Assembly: GCA_016931295.1 (NCBI GenBank)
Contig: JAFGEZ010000015.1
Coordinates: 1 to 64,000 of the forward strand
Reading direction: 5' to 3'
Origin: Candidatus Krumholzibacteriota bacterium
GTDB taxonomy: Bacteria > Krumholzibacteriota > Krumholzibacteriia > Krumholzibacteriales > Krumholzibacteriaceae
Length of the DNA: 64,000 nucleotides
Both the position numbers and the translations under genes were made by a program. The notes below the pieces were generated by a model, which was not told where the DNA came from, did no database searches, and saw nothing but the letters and a program-made list of their open reading frames with translations. Below are positions 16,838 to 26,400 of the stretch, piece after piece. Numbering within the stretch: position 1 is the stretch's first letter; each line of letters opens with the position of its first letter.

Positions 16838-17570
16838 CGATCCCGAGGAGGCGCCTGAGGCGGTACCGCAGCAGGCTCGCCGCGTAGCTCCGGCGGTGAT
16901 GGGCGAGCATGTGGAACCACGGGTTGTTGCGGAGATCCCCGTCGATCGTCTCGACGGCGAGCCCCTCCTTCCACGCGGCGTAGTCGAAGCTCAGCTGGTC
17001 GCGCCGGGAGCCCCGCGAGAGCTCTTCCCACCACCGCTCCATCGTCCGCACGACGTCGGGGCGGCCGTGCCTGCGCAGGAGGACCGCGCTGAAGATCAGG
17101 CCGTGGCGCTCGGGGTAGCCCTCGCGCCGGTAGCGCTCGATCTGGGCGGTCATGACGTCGGGGTCGTCCTTCCAGCGTCCCGTCTCCCGTCCCATCCGCA
17201 TCATCGCCTCGTACTCGTCGTAGACGCAGTCGCGGGGATCGGATCGGGTCCGGGCGTGGCTGAAGACCGCCATGTCGGCACGGGCGAGCGCCCGCTCCGC
17301 GAGGCCCCGGATGTCGCCGGCGACGAGGTAGTTGCCGTCCATCCAGATCGACGTCGTGTAGCCGGAAAGGTAGCGATGGGCGAGGATCTTCCGCTTGCGC
17401 GCGGCGCGGACGGGATCGGCCTCCTCGAACTCGACGACGCGCACCTCCCAGCCATGTGCGCGGATCGGCCGGTCGGCGAAGCAGAGGAAGTCGACCCCCT
17501 CGATCCGCGGCTGGCGAACGAGCCCCTCGTAGCCGCCGAAGACGGCCGTGTAGACGGCGATCCTGTCCAT
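16824..17570 (-). CDS. Glycosyltransferase-like DUF616 protein
   Basis: A 248-residue protein starting MDRIAVYTAVFGGYEGLVRQP. It contains the stretches VDFLCFADRP, TTSIWMDGNYL and DQLSFDYAAWK, the pattern of the DUF616 (TOD1/MUCI70-like) glycosyltransferase-related family. The WMDGNY segment takes the place of a DxD-type nucleotide-sugar site. It starts 5 bases after the stop of the TPR gene, so it is the last gene of a four-gene minus-strand run. The acceptor is unknown. Confidence 0.75.
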   Translation of the reverse strand: MDRIAVYTAVFGGYEGLVRQPRIEGVDFLCFADRPIRAHGWEVRVVEFEEADPVRAARKRKILAHRYLSGYTTSIWMDGNYLVAGDIRGLAERALARADMAVFSHARTRSDPRDCVYDEYEAMMRMGRETGRWKDDPDVMTAQIERYRREGYPERHGLIFSAVLLRRHGRPDVVRTMERWWEELSRGSRRDQLSFDYAAWKEGLAVETIDGDLRNNPWFHMLAHHRRSYAASLLRYRLRRLLGIVRHR

Positions 17571-17575
17571 GGGCG

Positions 17576-19264
17576 TCACTCCGGGCGCCAGGTGACGGCG
17601 AGCCGCGGAATGAAGTCCCCCTCCTCGACGACGACGCGCCGTTGCTCGTCGCCGCCGATCCTGATCGTCGCGGCGACGTTCTGGTAGAGGTTCGTCGGCC
17701 AGTGCGTCGTCTCGACGCGAACCGTGTATTCGCCGTCCGGCACGCGCCGGCAGGCGTAGTCGGTGCAATCCCAGGCGAAGAGGTGCCGCCCGATGTCGAT
17801 GCTCGCCGTCGTGACCCCGTCGATCCCCTCGAAATTCGAGACGGCCGCCCACACGGGGAGTGTCACCTGCTTCTCCTTCACGAAGCCGGCGAAGCCCGAG
17901 ACGTAGACCGTCGCCACGTACTCCTCGTTTCCCTTCTCGATCCAGATCGCCGTCTGGGGAGGAAGCTGGTCCTGGAAGCCGATGGAGACGTCGATCTCGA
18001 CAAACGGCGGCTTGGCGGCGTCGGGATCGAGGGCGGGCACGGCGGGACGCATGTCGTCGAGGGCCATCCGCGCGCCCGGCGACCCTGGATGCTTCTTGAC
18101 GACGTCGGTCCAGTAACGTGAGGCCTCGATCTTCTTCGCGACGCCGAGATAGTAGAGGGCCTCGGAGCGCAGCGAGTCGGGGGCGTCGCTGTCGGCGACC
18201 ATCTCGAGATCGGCCACCCCCTGGTCGTGCTTGCCGAGGAAGAAGGGGAAGAGGATCCCGTAGGCGCCCCGCATGAAGCGGAGGCGCATTTCGTTCGGGG
18301 CCAGCTCGACGGCGCGGTCCATCGCCGCCATCGCCTCGAAGGCGAGCCTCGAGCGGTAGTCGGTGTCCTCGTGGATTTGATCGTCGTAGCCGACCTCGGC
18401 GATCTTCCCGATGGTGCGGGCGAGGAGCTCGTAGGCCGCCGCGTTCTCCGGATCGACCGCGTTGTGCACTTCCAGCGCCTTCCGGGTCTCCTTCCAGCGC
18501 TCGTCGTCATGGAGGGCGCGCGCGAGGGCCATCAGGCGGGCCGCGTCGCCGGGAGACTCCCGGAGCCGATCCCGCGCGGCCGCCACCGCTTCGGAGTCGT
18601 TTGCCGAGGGGGCGAGGAGCTCGCCCGTGTCGTCCGGCGCGGCCTCCCCGGCCGCGGGGGCGGGGGCGGCGTCCAACGCGTCGATGGCCTCCTGCGCCTG
18701 TGCGGCGGCGGGGGAGTCGCCGGCCACGGCGACGATCTTCTCGAGGGCGGCGCGCCGGGCCGGGATGTCCATCTTCTTGCCGTATGCCTTGGCCAACGAT
18801 CCCCAGGCGGTCACGAGCCCCTCGATGGCCGCGGGATCCCGATCCGTCCCGTAGAGCTCGACGGCCTTCTCGAGATCGGCGATACCCGCGTCGAAACGAC
18901 CGAGGAACTCGGGCACGTTTATCCCCATGATGCCGCGGTAGAGGTAGCCGCGCGGATTGGCCGGATCGAGCTCGATCGATGTGTCGAGCTGCTCGAATGA
19001 GAGCATCATCAGCCGGCCGGCCTCCATGTAGTCCTGCGTCTCGCCCGCCCCCATCCCCGTGTAGAGGCCGAGGAAGGCGTACAGGTTGGAGTGCTCTGGA
19101 TGCTCGGCGACCGCCTCGGTGAGCAGGGTGACCGCCTCGGCGCGTTTCCCTCCCTCGACGAGATGCTGCGCCTCGGCGATGTAATCGCCGGGCTCGCGGG
19201 CCGCCGCCGGCGCGGCGAAAAGCAGCGCGCACAGCAGGGGCGGAAGGATTGCGGCTCTTTTCAT
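17576..19264 (-). CDS. Periplasmic TPR-repeat protein with C-terminal DUF2271 domain
   Basis: A 562-residue protein with a signal peptide (residues 1-21). A TPR-rich region (about 25-200 and 230-410) is interrupted by an Ala/Pro-rich linker. A C-terminal beta-rich domain (about 425-562, with FVEIDVSIGFQDQLPPQTA and PDGEYTVRVETTHW) resembles DUF2271. ATG at 19264 has GGAGGA 6-11 bases upstream. DUF2271 proteins are often linked to redox or heme membrane systems, but none is adjacent. The function is unknown; the TPRs suggest a scaffold role. Confidence 0.8.
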   Translation of the reverse strand: MKRAAILPPLLCALLFAAPAAAREPGDYIAEAQHLVEGGKRAEAVTLLTEAVAEHPEHSNLYAFLGLYTGMGAGETQDYMEAGRLMMLSFEQLDTSIELDPANPRGYLYRGIMGINVPEFLGRFDAGIADLEKAVELYGTDRDPAAIEGLVTAWGSLAKAYGKKMDIPARRAALEKIVAVAGDSPAAAQAQEAIDALDAAPAPAAGEAAPDDTGELLAPSANDSEAVAAARDRLRESPGDAARLMALARALHDDERWKETRKALEVHNAVDPENAAAYELLARTIGKIAEVGYDDQIHEDTDYRSRLAFEAMAAMDRAVELAPNEMRLRFMRGAYGILFPFFLGKHDQGVADLEMVADSDAPDSLRSEALYYLGVAKKIEASRYWTDVVKKHPGSPGARMALDDMRPAVPALDPDAAKPPFVEIDVSIGFQDQLPPQTAIWIEKGNEEYVATVYVSGFAGFVKEKQVTLPVWAAVSNFEGIDGVTTASIDIGRHLFAWDCTDYACRRVPDGEYTVRVETTHWPTNLYQNVAATIRIGGDEQRRVVVEEGDFIPRLAVTWRPE

Positions 19265-19302
19265 GGTTGTTCCTCCGTTCGTTTCCGGTGATTGGACATT
19301 CT

Positions 19303-19968
19303 TCACGGGGCGTAGCCGACGAGGAAGAGGACGCCGACGTTCTTGAAGTCGTCCTCGCTGATCGTCTGCCGCGAGCCGTTTATCTCGAAATCCCCGCTGA
19401 GGATGACGTTCGTGAGCCCCCGGTGGAATCGGCCCTCCACGATCAGGTACCCCGGGCCGAGTGCGATCTCGCATCCCGCCGCGGCGATGAGGGCGACGTC
19501 GGTGGTGTGCGTGAGATCGGTGAAGTCCACCCCCGCCGAAAAGAGGAGGACCGAGACGTCGACCTCGGCGTCGAGCCGGTAGCAGAAGCAGGGGCCCGCT
19601 CTGAGGAAGGGCCGGAACCGCTCCGTCTCCGCGATCGTCCAGGTGAGCAGGAGGGGGAGCTCGATGTAGCTGAAGGCGGCGTCGAGATCGACGTCGACGA
19701 AGCCGTCGTAGAGGCTCGCCTCCACGCCGCGCGTCGCGTAGAGGAGCTCGGGGCGGATGCCGATTTGCCCGGTGATCGCGTACTCGAGGAAGAGCCCGCC
19801 GATGAATCCCGTCCGCCAGTCGAGGTCGTCATCCCATTCGGCGGGGGCCTCCGTGATGCTGGCCGAGACGATGCCGGCCGTCGCGCCGAGACGGATGGAG
19901 CCCGGCTCGATGGCTCCGGCGGCCCCGGCGAACAGCATGAGGAGGAGGGCGAAAATGGCTCGTTTCAT
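19303..19968 (-). CDS. Outer-membrane beta-barrel protein (porin-family, OMP_b-brl type)
   Basis: A 221-residue protein with a signal peptide (MKRAIFALLLMLFAGAAGA). The rest is amphipathic beta-strands with repeated patterns (IRLGATAGIV, TGFIGGLFLEYAI, GIRPELLYATRG, YIELPLLLTWTI), ending in GVLFLVGYAP. This is the layout of small eight-stranded outer-membrane barrels. It lies between another barrel gene and the TPR gene on the same strand. The role is unknown. Confidence 0.8.
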   Translation of the reverse strand: MKRAIFALLLMLFAGAAGAIEPGSIRLGATAGIVSASITEAPAEWDDDLDWRTGFIGGLFLEYAITGQIGIRPELLYATRGVEASLYDGFVDVDLDAAFSYIELPLLLTWTIAETERFRPFLRAGPCFCYRLDAEVDVSVLLFSAGVDFTDLTHTTDVALIAAAGCEIALGPGYLIVEGRFHRGLTNVILSGDFEINGSRQTISEDDFKNVGVLFLVGYAP

Positions 19969-20000
19969 CCGTGCTCCCTTCTTCCGGGGCATGCCCGCCC

Positions 20001-20708
20001 CTAGAACCGGTAACCGATCCCGGCGGTGAAGGTGACGACGTTCATGTGGCCGATGCCGAAGAGGCCGTTGTCGCAGACGATCCCCTCGAGTCCCGGCGGG
20101 AGGAGCGAGAAGTTCAGCTCGCCGAAGTCGACGTAGTCGAGCGTTCCCCCGATGCTCCAGTGATCGTCGATGAGGTAGTCGGCGCCGAGCTTCATGCCGA
20201 GGGCGATGTCGCTGTCGACGTCGATGTCGAAGGAGACGCCGGTAACGATCACGCCGAGGGAGACGAAGCCACCGGCGTAGAGGTCGGTCCGGTCGATCGG
20301 CTGCAGGTGGTAGTTCATGCCGATCGTCGGCAAGACGAAGTTGGGGCTCCCCTCGACGGTGAAGTCCCCGGCTTCGTAGGTCATCTCGACGATGTCGTAC
20401 CAATAGTGGAAGGCCGCCTCGAGACCGATGCGCCGGCCGAGGACGTACTCGAACGAGGCCACGGCCCCCCAGGTGGTGTTCGTCTGGATCGTCGCGGCGA
20501 AGGAGAGGAAATCGAGCCAGGAGCCCCCGCAGTCGTTCCACAGCCTGACGTTGTTCTCGCCGAGGGGGGCGGTGAGCATCCCCTGGAAACGAAGGGTGCC
20601 CCAGCGGTCGGGGCGTGTCCCCTCCTCAGCGGCCGCTCCCGGCCCCGCCGCGGCGGCGAGGAGGAGTGCGATCGCCGCAGCGCACATCGTCGCCGTTCGT
20701 CTCATCAT
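20001..20708 (-). CDS. Outer-membrane beta-barrel protein, OmpW/OmpA-barrel-like
   Basis: A 235-residue protein with a signal peptide (residues 1-28) and strands ending in aromatic FTAGIGYRF, a typical C-terminal barrel signature ending in Phe. The segments YVLGRRIGLEAAFHYWYD, YAGGFVSLGVIVTG and SIGGTLDYVDFG fit an OmpW-like small barrel. Two consecutive ATGs (20708 and 20705) follow CGGGAG. It is the first gene of the four-gene envelope run and diverges from the patatin gene. Confidence 0.8.
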   Translation of the reverse strand: MMRRTATMCAAAIALLLAAAAGPGAAAEEGTRPDRWGTLRFQGMLTAPLGENNVRLWNDCGGSWLDFLSFAATIQTNTTWGAVASFEYVLGRRIGLEAAFHYWYDIVEMTYEAGDFTVEGSPNFVLPTIGMNYHLQPIDRTDLYAGGFVSLGVIVTGVSFDIDVDSDIALGMKLGADYLIDDHWSIGGTLDYVDFGELNFSLLPPGLEGIVCDNGLFGIGHMNVVTFTAGIGYRF

Positions 20709-20812
20709 GGCTCCCGTTCGCCGGCGTGCGTCGTTCCGGAGGGTTCGCGCCGGCACGTGTCGTCACCGCCCGCTGCATCGTGCGGCGATGTCCGAAAAAG
20801 AGAATACTCGTC

Positions 20813-20858
20813 TTGAATCGCCGGGAGGATTGTACGTATTCTACACGGGTGAAGACAA
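20813..20858. promoter_or_regulatory. Overlapping divergent promoters for the envelope run and the patatin gene
   Basis: On the plus strand TTGAAT (20813-20818) and TATTCT (20837-20842) are 18 bases apart and predict a start at about 20849, exactly the GTG of the patatin gene. On the minus strand TTGTCT (20858-20853) and TACAAT (20834-20829) are also 18 apart. The two promoters interleave and may exclude each other. Confidence 0.45.
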
Positions 20859-23086
20859 CACAATCCCGCCGTCTCCCGCGAATCCTTTTCACGGCGCTTG
20901 CCGCCGTTGCGCTGCTCGGGTCGTCCGCGTTCGCCGCCGGCCGGCCGCGGATCGGTCTCGCCCTCTCGGGCGGCGGCGCGCGGGGCGCGGCGCACATCGG
21001 CGTTCTCCGGGTGCTCGAGGAGCGCCGCGTGCCGGTCGACTGCATCGCGGGGACGAGCATGGGGGCGATCGTCGGCGGGCTCTACGCCGCCGGCATGACC
21101 CCGGACGAGCTCGAGACGCTCATCGGCGAGATCGACTGGGCCGACGCCTTCGACGACGACATCCCGCGCCGCGACCGCTCCTTTCGACGCAAGCAGGACG
21201 ACGATCTCTTTCTCGTCGACTACCGCCCGGGGATAGGCCGGGGGGGGCTCGCGCTGCCCCCGGGGCTCCTCGACGGGCAGAAGATCGACCTGCTGCTCGA
21301 GCGGCACGCGAGCCGCGCCGCGACGGTCGCCGATTTCGATTCGCTCGGCATCCCCTTCCGCGCCGTCGCCACCGATATCGTGACCGGCGAGACGGTGGTC
21401 CTCTCGGGCGGGGACCTGGCGACGGCGATCAGGGCGAGCATGTCCCTGCCGGTGATCTTCGCGCCGCGCGAGATCGACGGCCGTCTCCTCGTCGACGGCG
21501 GCGTCTCCTGCAACCTCGCCATCGACGTGGTCCGCCGGATGGGCGCCGATATCGTCATCGCCGTCGACATCTCGACGCCGCTGCAAAAACGCGACGAGCT
21601 GCGCTCGCTCGTCGCCGTGACCGACCAGCTCACCGGGATCCTCACGAGGCGGAACACCGACATCCAGATCGGCACCCTCGCCCCGCGGGACATCTTCATC
21701 CGCCCCGAGCTCGGCGACATCGCCACCGGTTCCTTCGGCCGCGCCGCCGAGGCCGTGCCGGCGGGCGTCGCGGCGGCGGAGGCGGCAGGGGATCGCCTGG
21801 CCGCCCTGTCCCTGCCGGCCGGCGAATGGCGACGGTATCTCGCCGCGAGACAGCGGCCACACTCCGACCTCGTCGTCGACGGCGTCCGCATCCTGAACGA
21901 CTCCCACCTCGCCGACGGGGTGATCACGCGGCGGATCGATATCGAGGCGGGCGCGCCGCTCGACGTCGACCGCCTCGAGCACGACATCGACCGGCTCTAC
22001 GGGCTGGAGCTCTTCGAGTCGGTCTCCTGGGATCTCGCGCGGGAGTCGGAGGGGAACGTCCTCAACGTGACGGCGCGCGAGGCGCCGCGCGGGCCGAATT
22101 ACCTGCAGCTCGGCGCGGCGGTCTTCGAGGACTACGAGAGCCCCAATTTCAACGTCGCCGTCGCCTGGACCCGCATGGCGCTCAATCGCCTCGGCGGCGA
22201 GCTGCGGGCCGGCGCGCAGTTCGGACAGGAGCCGGGACTCTTCGCCGAGTGGCACCAGCCGCTCGATCAGGGCCTGCGGTGGTTCGTCCACCTGCGGTCT
22301 TCGATCGGCGAGCGGGCGACGAGCGTCTTCGACGGGGACGGCTCGCGCGTCATGGAGCTCGCCCTGCGGCGGGGAGGGGGCCAGATCGCCCTCGGACGCG
22401 AGCTCGGCGCCTGGGGGGAGGTGCGGGCCGGCCTGCTTCGGGACGGGGGGTCCGTCTCGATGCAGACGGGGGATCCGACCGCCATGGCCGACGGCGTTTT
22501 CGACACGGGGGAGGCCTTCGTCAGGCTCTTCATCGACGAGCTCGACTCGGTGACCTTCCCGCGGTCGGGCCACCTGCTGCGCGTGCGCGCCGCCGCGGCG
22601 CGCGAGGCGCTCGGCGCCGACACGGCGTACGAGCAGGTCGAGGCGGAGGGGTCGCTCGCCGTCACGCGAGGGCGCCTCACGGCGTTCCTCCGCGGTTGGG
22701 CCGCGACCACCCCCGGCGACGACGCGCCCTTCCAGCGGGCCGTGCGGCTCGGAGGGTTCTCCCGTCTCTCGGGACTCGAGCACAACGAGCTGGCCGGACA
22801 GCACGCCGGCCTCGCCTCCTGCGCCCTCTTCGCGAGGATCGGCTCGCTCGGCATCGTCCCCGTCTACGGGGGATGCTCGCTGGAATACGGGGAGGTCTTC
22901 GCCCGCTCGGAGGATATCCGCATCGAGGACGGGCGAGTCGCGGGGAGCGTTTTCCTGGGGCTCGACACCCCGATCGGTCCCCTCTACGCCGCCTGGGGGC
23001 TCGTCGACGGGGGACGGGCGAACGGCTATCTCTTCCTGGGCCAGTCCCTCGCGCGCCCCGTCGCCGGCCTGTGGGATTTCCGGTAG
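20849..23086 (+). CDS. Patatin-like phospholipase fused to an outer-membrane (Omp85-type) barrel
   Basis: A 745-residue protein with a signal peptide, then a patatin domain with oxyanion GGGARG, nucleophile Ser in GTSMG and catalytic Asp in DGGVSCN. A POTRA-like domain follows (about 330-410: GVRILNDSHLADGVITRRI), then a C-terminal 16-strand-like barrel. This is the PlpD/type Vd autotransporter layout, in which the barrel places the lipase at the surface. GTG at 20849 is chosen because it gives the signal peptide. No Shine-Dalgarno precedes it, and it coincides with the predicted transcription start. An in-frame TTG at 20813 is the alternative. Confidence 0.9.
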   Translation: MKTTQSRRLPRILFTALAAVALLGSSAFAAGRPRIGLALSGGGARGAAHIGVLRVLEERRVPVDCIAGTSMGAIVGGLYAAGMTPDELETLIGEIDWADAFDDDIPRRDRSFRRKQDDDLFLVDYRPGIGRGGLALPPGLLDGQKIDLLLERHASRAATVADFDSLGIPFRAVATDIVTGETVVLSGGDLATAIRASMSLPVIFAPREIDGRLLVDGGVSCNLAIDVVRRMGADIVIAVDISTPLQKRDELRSLVAVTDQLTGILTRRNTDIQIGTLAPRDIFIRPELGDIATGSFGRAAEAVPAGVAAAEAAGDRLAALSLPAGEWRRYLAARQRPHSDLVVDGVRILNDSHLADGVITRRIDIEAGAPLDVDRLEHDIDRLYGLELFESVSWDLARESEGNVLNVTAREAPRGPNYLQLGAAVFEDYESPNFNVAVAWTRMALNRLGGELRAGAQFGQEPGLFAEWHQPLDQGLRWFVHLRSSIGERATSVFDGDGSRVMELALRRGGGQIALGRELGAWGEVRAGLLRDGGSVSMQTGDPTAMADGVFDTGEAFVRLFIDELDSVTFPRSGHLLRVRAAAAREALGADTAYEQVEAEGSLAVTRGRLTAFLRGWAATTPGDDAPFQRAVRLGGFSRLSGLEHNELAGQHAGLASCALFARIGSLGIVPVYGGCSLEYGEVFARSEDIRIEDGRVAGSVFLGLDTPIGPLYAAWGLVDGGRANGYLFLGQSLARPVAGLWDFR

Positions 23087-23114
23087 GAACGGACGAGATT
23101 GCGGGGATTCGGCT

Positions 23115-23143
23115 TTCCTTGGCGCTGGCGCCTGTGATACAAT
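23115..23143 (+). promoter_or_regulatory. Possible promoter of the subtilase gene
   Basis: A good -10 TACAAT at 23138-23143 (GATACAAT context) is preceded by only a weak -35 (TTCCTT, 17 bases upstream). Transcription would start near 23150, about 270 bases before the coding region. Confidence 0.4.
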
Positions 23144-23149
23144 GTATAT

Positions 23150-23423
23150 CGATCCGCTCGGCGCGGGAGGGTTCTCTTCCGCCCGGATGACGCACAACCC
23201 ATTCGCATGTTCCGGCCACGGCGCACGCCGCGTCCAGCGCGGCCCGGCGGGAAGCGAGCCGGGCCACCGATGACTTCGGCGAGGAAAGGAGGATTCGTCC
23301 AGCCGTTTTGTTTCTCGATGGGTCGCAGTATCGCGGCCCGGAACCCCACCTGTTCTCCGCGTCGCGATGCCGGGACGCCCGTTCGGGCGCGCAGCGCCGG
23401 AGACAAAACGGTTAGGAGAAAGG
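23150..23423 (+). promoter_or_regulatory. Long structured 5' leader before the subtilase gene
   Basis: This stretch has no convincing ORF. It holds a perfect 8-bp GC hairpin (23241-23248 with 23258-23265, 9-base loop). It also holds a long-range pairing of CCGTTTTGT (23303-23311) with ACAAAACGG (23403-23411). That pairing closes a domain of about 90 bases directly against the ribosome-binding site (TAGGAG, 23413-23418). I could not match it to c-di-GMP, cobalamin or other familiar riboswitch motifs. Confidence 0.45.
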
Positions 23424-26400
23424 ATGCAACGAAGATCTGCTCTCATTGCTCTCTGCCTGCTGTTCGTTCTCGCGCCCCTGTTCGATGCCTCGGCGGCCAC
23501 CACCGCCCCACGCGATTTCTCTCCCGTCCGCAACGGTCACGTCACCTCCGCTCCGAGCGTGCTTCCCTACGCTCCGGGCCGGATCATGGTGCAGTTCAAG
23601 GGAACCGTCCTCGACAACCCGCGGATGATGCTCGGCGCGGCCCGGGGCACCGAGGTGCCCGAGGCCCGCACGGGGAACCTCTCGATCGACGCCCTGAGCA
23701 AGGACGTCGGCGCGACGAGGATCTTCCGTCCCTACATTGAGCTGCGCAACAGGATGATGGCCTCGCGTCTCGGCATCGACCGCTGGTTCATGATCGAGCT
23801 GCCCGACGACGCCGACATCCCGGCGGTCGTCGCGCGCTACGCGGCCGACCCGAACGTCGAGCACGCCAAGCCCGACTGGCGGGCCTTCCCGGCGGCGGTC
23901 CCGAGCGATCCGCTCTACGCCGACCACTGGGGCCACAACAACACCGCCCAGCTCCCCGCCCTCGAGTGGGGGACGACCTACGAGCATACGGGCGACCCGG
24001 TCGGCACGGTCGGCTTCGACGCCAACGCGGAGGCGGCCTGGGACGGCAGCCAGGGCTACGGCTCGTCGACCGTCATCATCGCGATCATCGATTCGGGGGT
24101 CGACATCGACCATCCCGATCTGAACCTCGTCGCCGGCTACGATTTCGGGGACAACGACTCGAATCCCGACGACAACTCGGCCGATCCCGGCCACGGCACC
24201 TGCTGCGCCGGCGTTGCCGCCTCGATGGCGAACAACGGCATCGGCGCCTGCGGCGCCGCCTCCGGCTGCCGCGTGATGCCGCTCAAGGTGGCGAACAGCC
24301 AGGGATCGATGTATTTCTCGGCGATCGAGAACGCCATCTACTACGCGGGCGACAACGGCGTCGACGTCGCCAGCATCAGTCTCGGCGCCCCCGGCGTCAC
24401 GAGCGATCCGGCGACCGACGCGGCGATCCAGTACGCCTGGAACGCCGGCGTCATCATCCTCGCGGCGACCGGCAACGAGAACGCCTCGACGATCCACTAC
24501 CCGGCGATCAATCCGTACGTCGTCGGCGTCGGCGCGGCCTCCCCGTGCGGTGACCGCAAGCGGAGCTCGTCGAAATCGACCGAGTGCAACCCCGGCGTCA
24601 ACACCGATCCGAACGGGTACACCTGCGACGGCGAGCGCTGGTGGGGCTCCAACTACGGATCGACAACGAAGGACGCCGCCGGCGCCGTCGACGTCATCGC
24701 GCCGACGATCCTGCCGACGACCGACATCGGCGGCAGCGGCGGGTACACCTCGGGCGACTACGATCCCTTCTTCAACGGCACCTCGTGCGCCACGCCCTAC
24801 GCGGCGGGGGTGTGCGGGCTCATCAAGTCGGCCAACCCGACGTGGACGCCGGCCGAGATCCGCGACCAGCTCTGCGACACGGCGATCGACATCGTCAACG
24901 TCGAGTCCGGGAGCGGCTGGGACCGCTACAGCGGCTACGGCATGGTCGACGCCGCGGCGGCGGTCGGCGGCGGGGGCCCCGTGGCGCCCGTGGCCGAGTT
25001 CAGCGGTTCGCCGACATCCGGCCAGATGCCGCTGACCGTCTCTTTCACCGACCAGTCGTCGGGCGCCCCGACGGACTGGTACTGGGACTTCGGCGACGGC
25101 GGCTCCTCGACGGCGCAGAATCCCAACCACACCTACACCGCTGCCGGCACCTACACCGTGGAGCTCACGGTGACCAACTCGGCCGGCTCCGACATGGAGA
25201 CGAAGGTCGACTACATCACCGTGACCACGCCGCCGCCCCCGGTGGCGCAGTTCGGCGGCACGCCGACGAGCGGCCAGGTGCCCCTGACGGTGGCGTTCAC
25301 GGACGCCTCGACGGGGAATCCCACCTCGTGGAGCTGGGACTTCGGCGACGGCGGCAACTCGACGGCGCAGAACCCGACGCACGAGTACACGGCGACGGGC
25401 ACCTACACCGTCGTGCTCACGGCGACGAACGCCTACGGCTCGGACGCGGAGACGAAGGTCGATTACATCACCGTGACCCCGCCGGCGCCGCCGGTGGCCG
25501 CGTTCAGCGGCTCGCCCGTCTCGGGGGAGGCGCCCCTCACGGTGGCGTTCACCGACGAGTCGACGGGCAATCCCACCTCGTGGAGCTGGGACTTCGGCGA
25601 CGGCAACGGCTCGACGGCGCAGAACCCGACGCACGAGTACGCGGCGATCGGCACATACACCGTCTCCATGACGGCGACGAGCCCCTACGGCTCCGACACC
25701 GAGACGAAGATCGACTACATCGACGTGACCGAGCAGGGAGTGGCCCAGAAGGTCTACGCCCTGGGCGACATCCCCGTCGCCGGCCAGGTGTCGGGGGACT
25801 TCACCGACACCCACGCGAGCGATAACGTCCGCGAGACGATCACCGAGATCGCCTACGGCGGGCACCCGGTCAAGACATACAGCTATCTCGAGCACAGGTG
25901 GGACTTCAACGTGCCGACCGGGACGAGCGTCACCTTCTACGTGGAAGCCGCGCGCCCGGCGAGCTCCGACGGCGACGACTTCGTCTTCGCCTACTCCACC
26001 GACGGCGCTCTCTGGACCGACCTCGTGACGGTCGCGAGCGCCACCGAGCAGGTCTACTCGGCGGCTCTTCCCGCCTCGACGAGCGGCGCCGTCACCATCC
26101 GCGTCAAGGACACGGCGCGTTCCTGGGGCGGCACGGCCAATGACGCCGTCGCCATCGACCAGCTCTACATCGAGGTCGAGACGACCCCCGGGCCGCCGGT
26201 GGCCGAGTTCGCCGGCACGCCCACGACGGGCGCCGAGCCCCTGACCGTCGACTTCACCGATCTCTCGATCGGCAATCCCGGCTCCTGGAGCTGGGATTTC
26301 GGCGACGGGAACGGCTCGACGGCCCAGAACCCGACGCACCAGTACGCGTCGGCCGGCACCTACACGGTCGCCCTCACCGCGACGAACGCCTACGGCTCCG

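Noticed and set aside
23150-23423. Known riboswitch (c-di-GMP-I or cobalamin) in the subtilase leader
   Set aside because: Short look-alike segments exist, but the conserved cores and their order are missing. Only an unspecific structured leader is supported.
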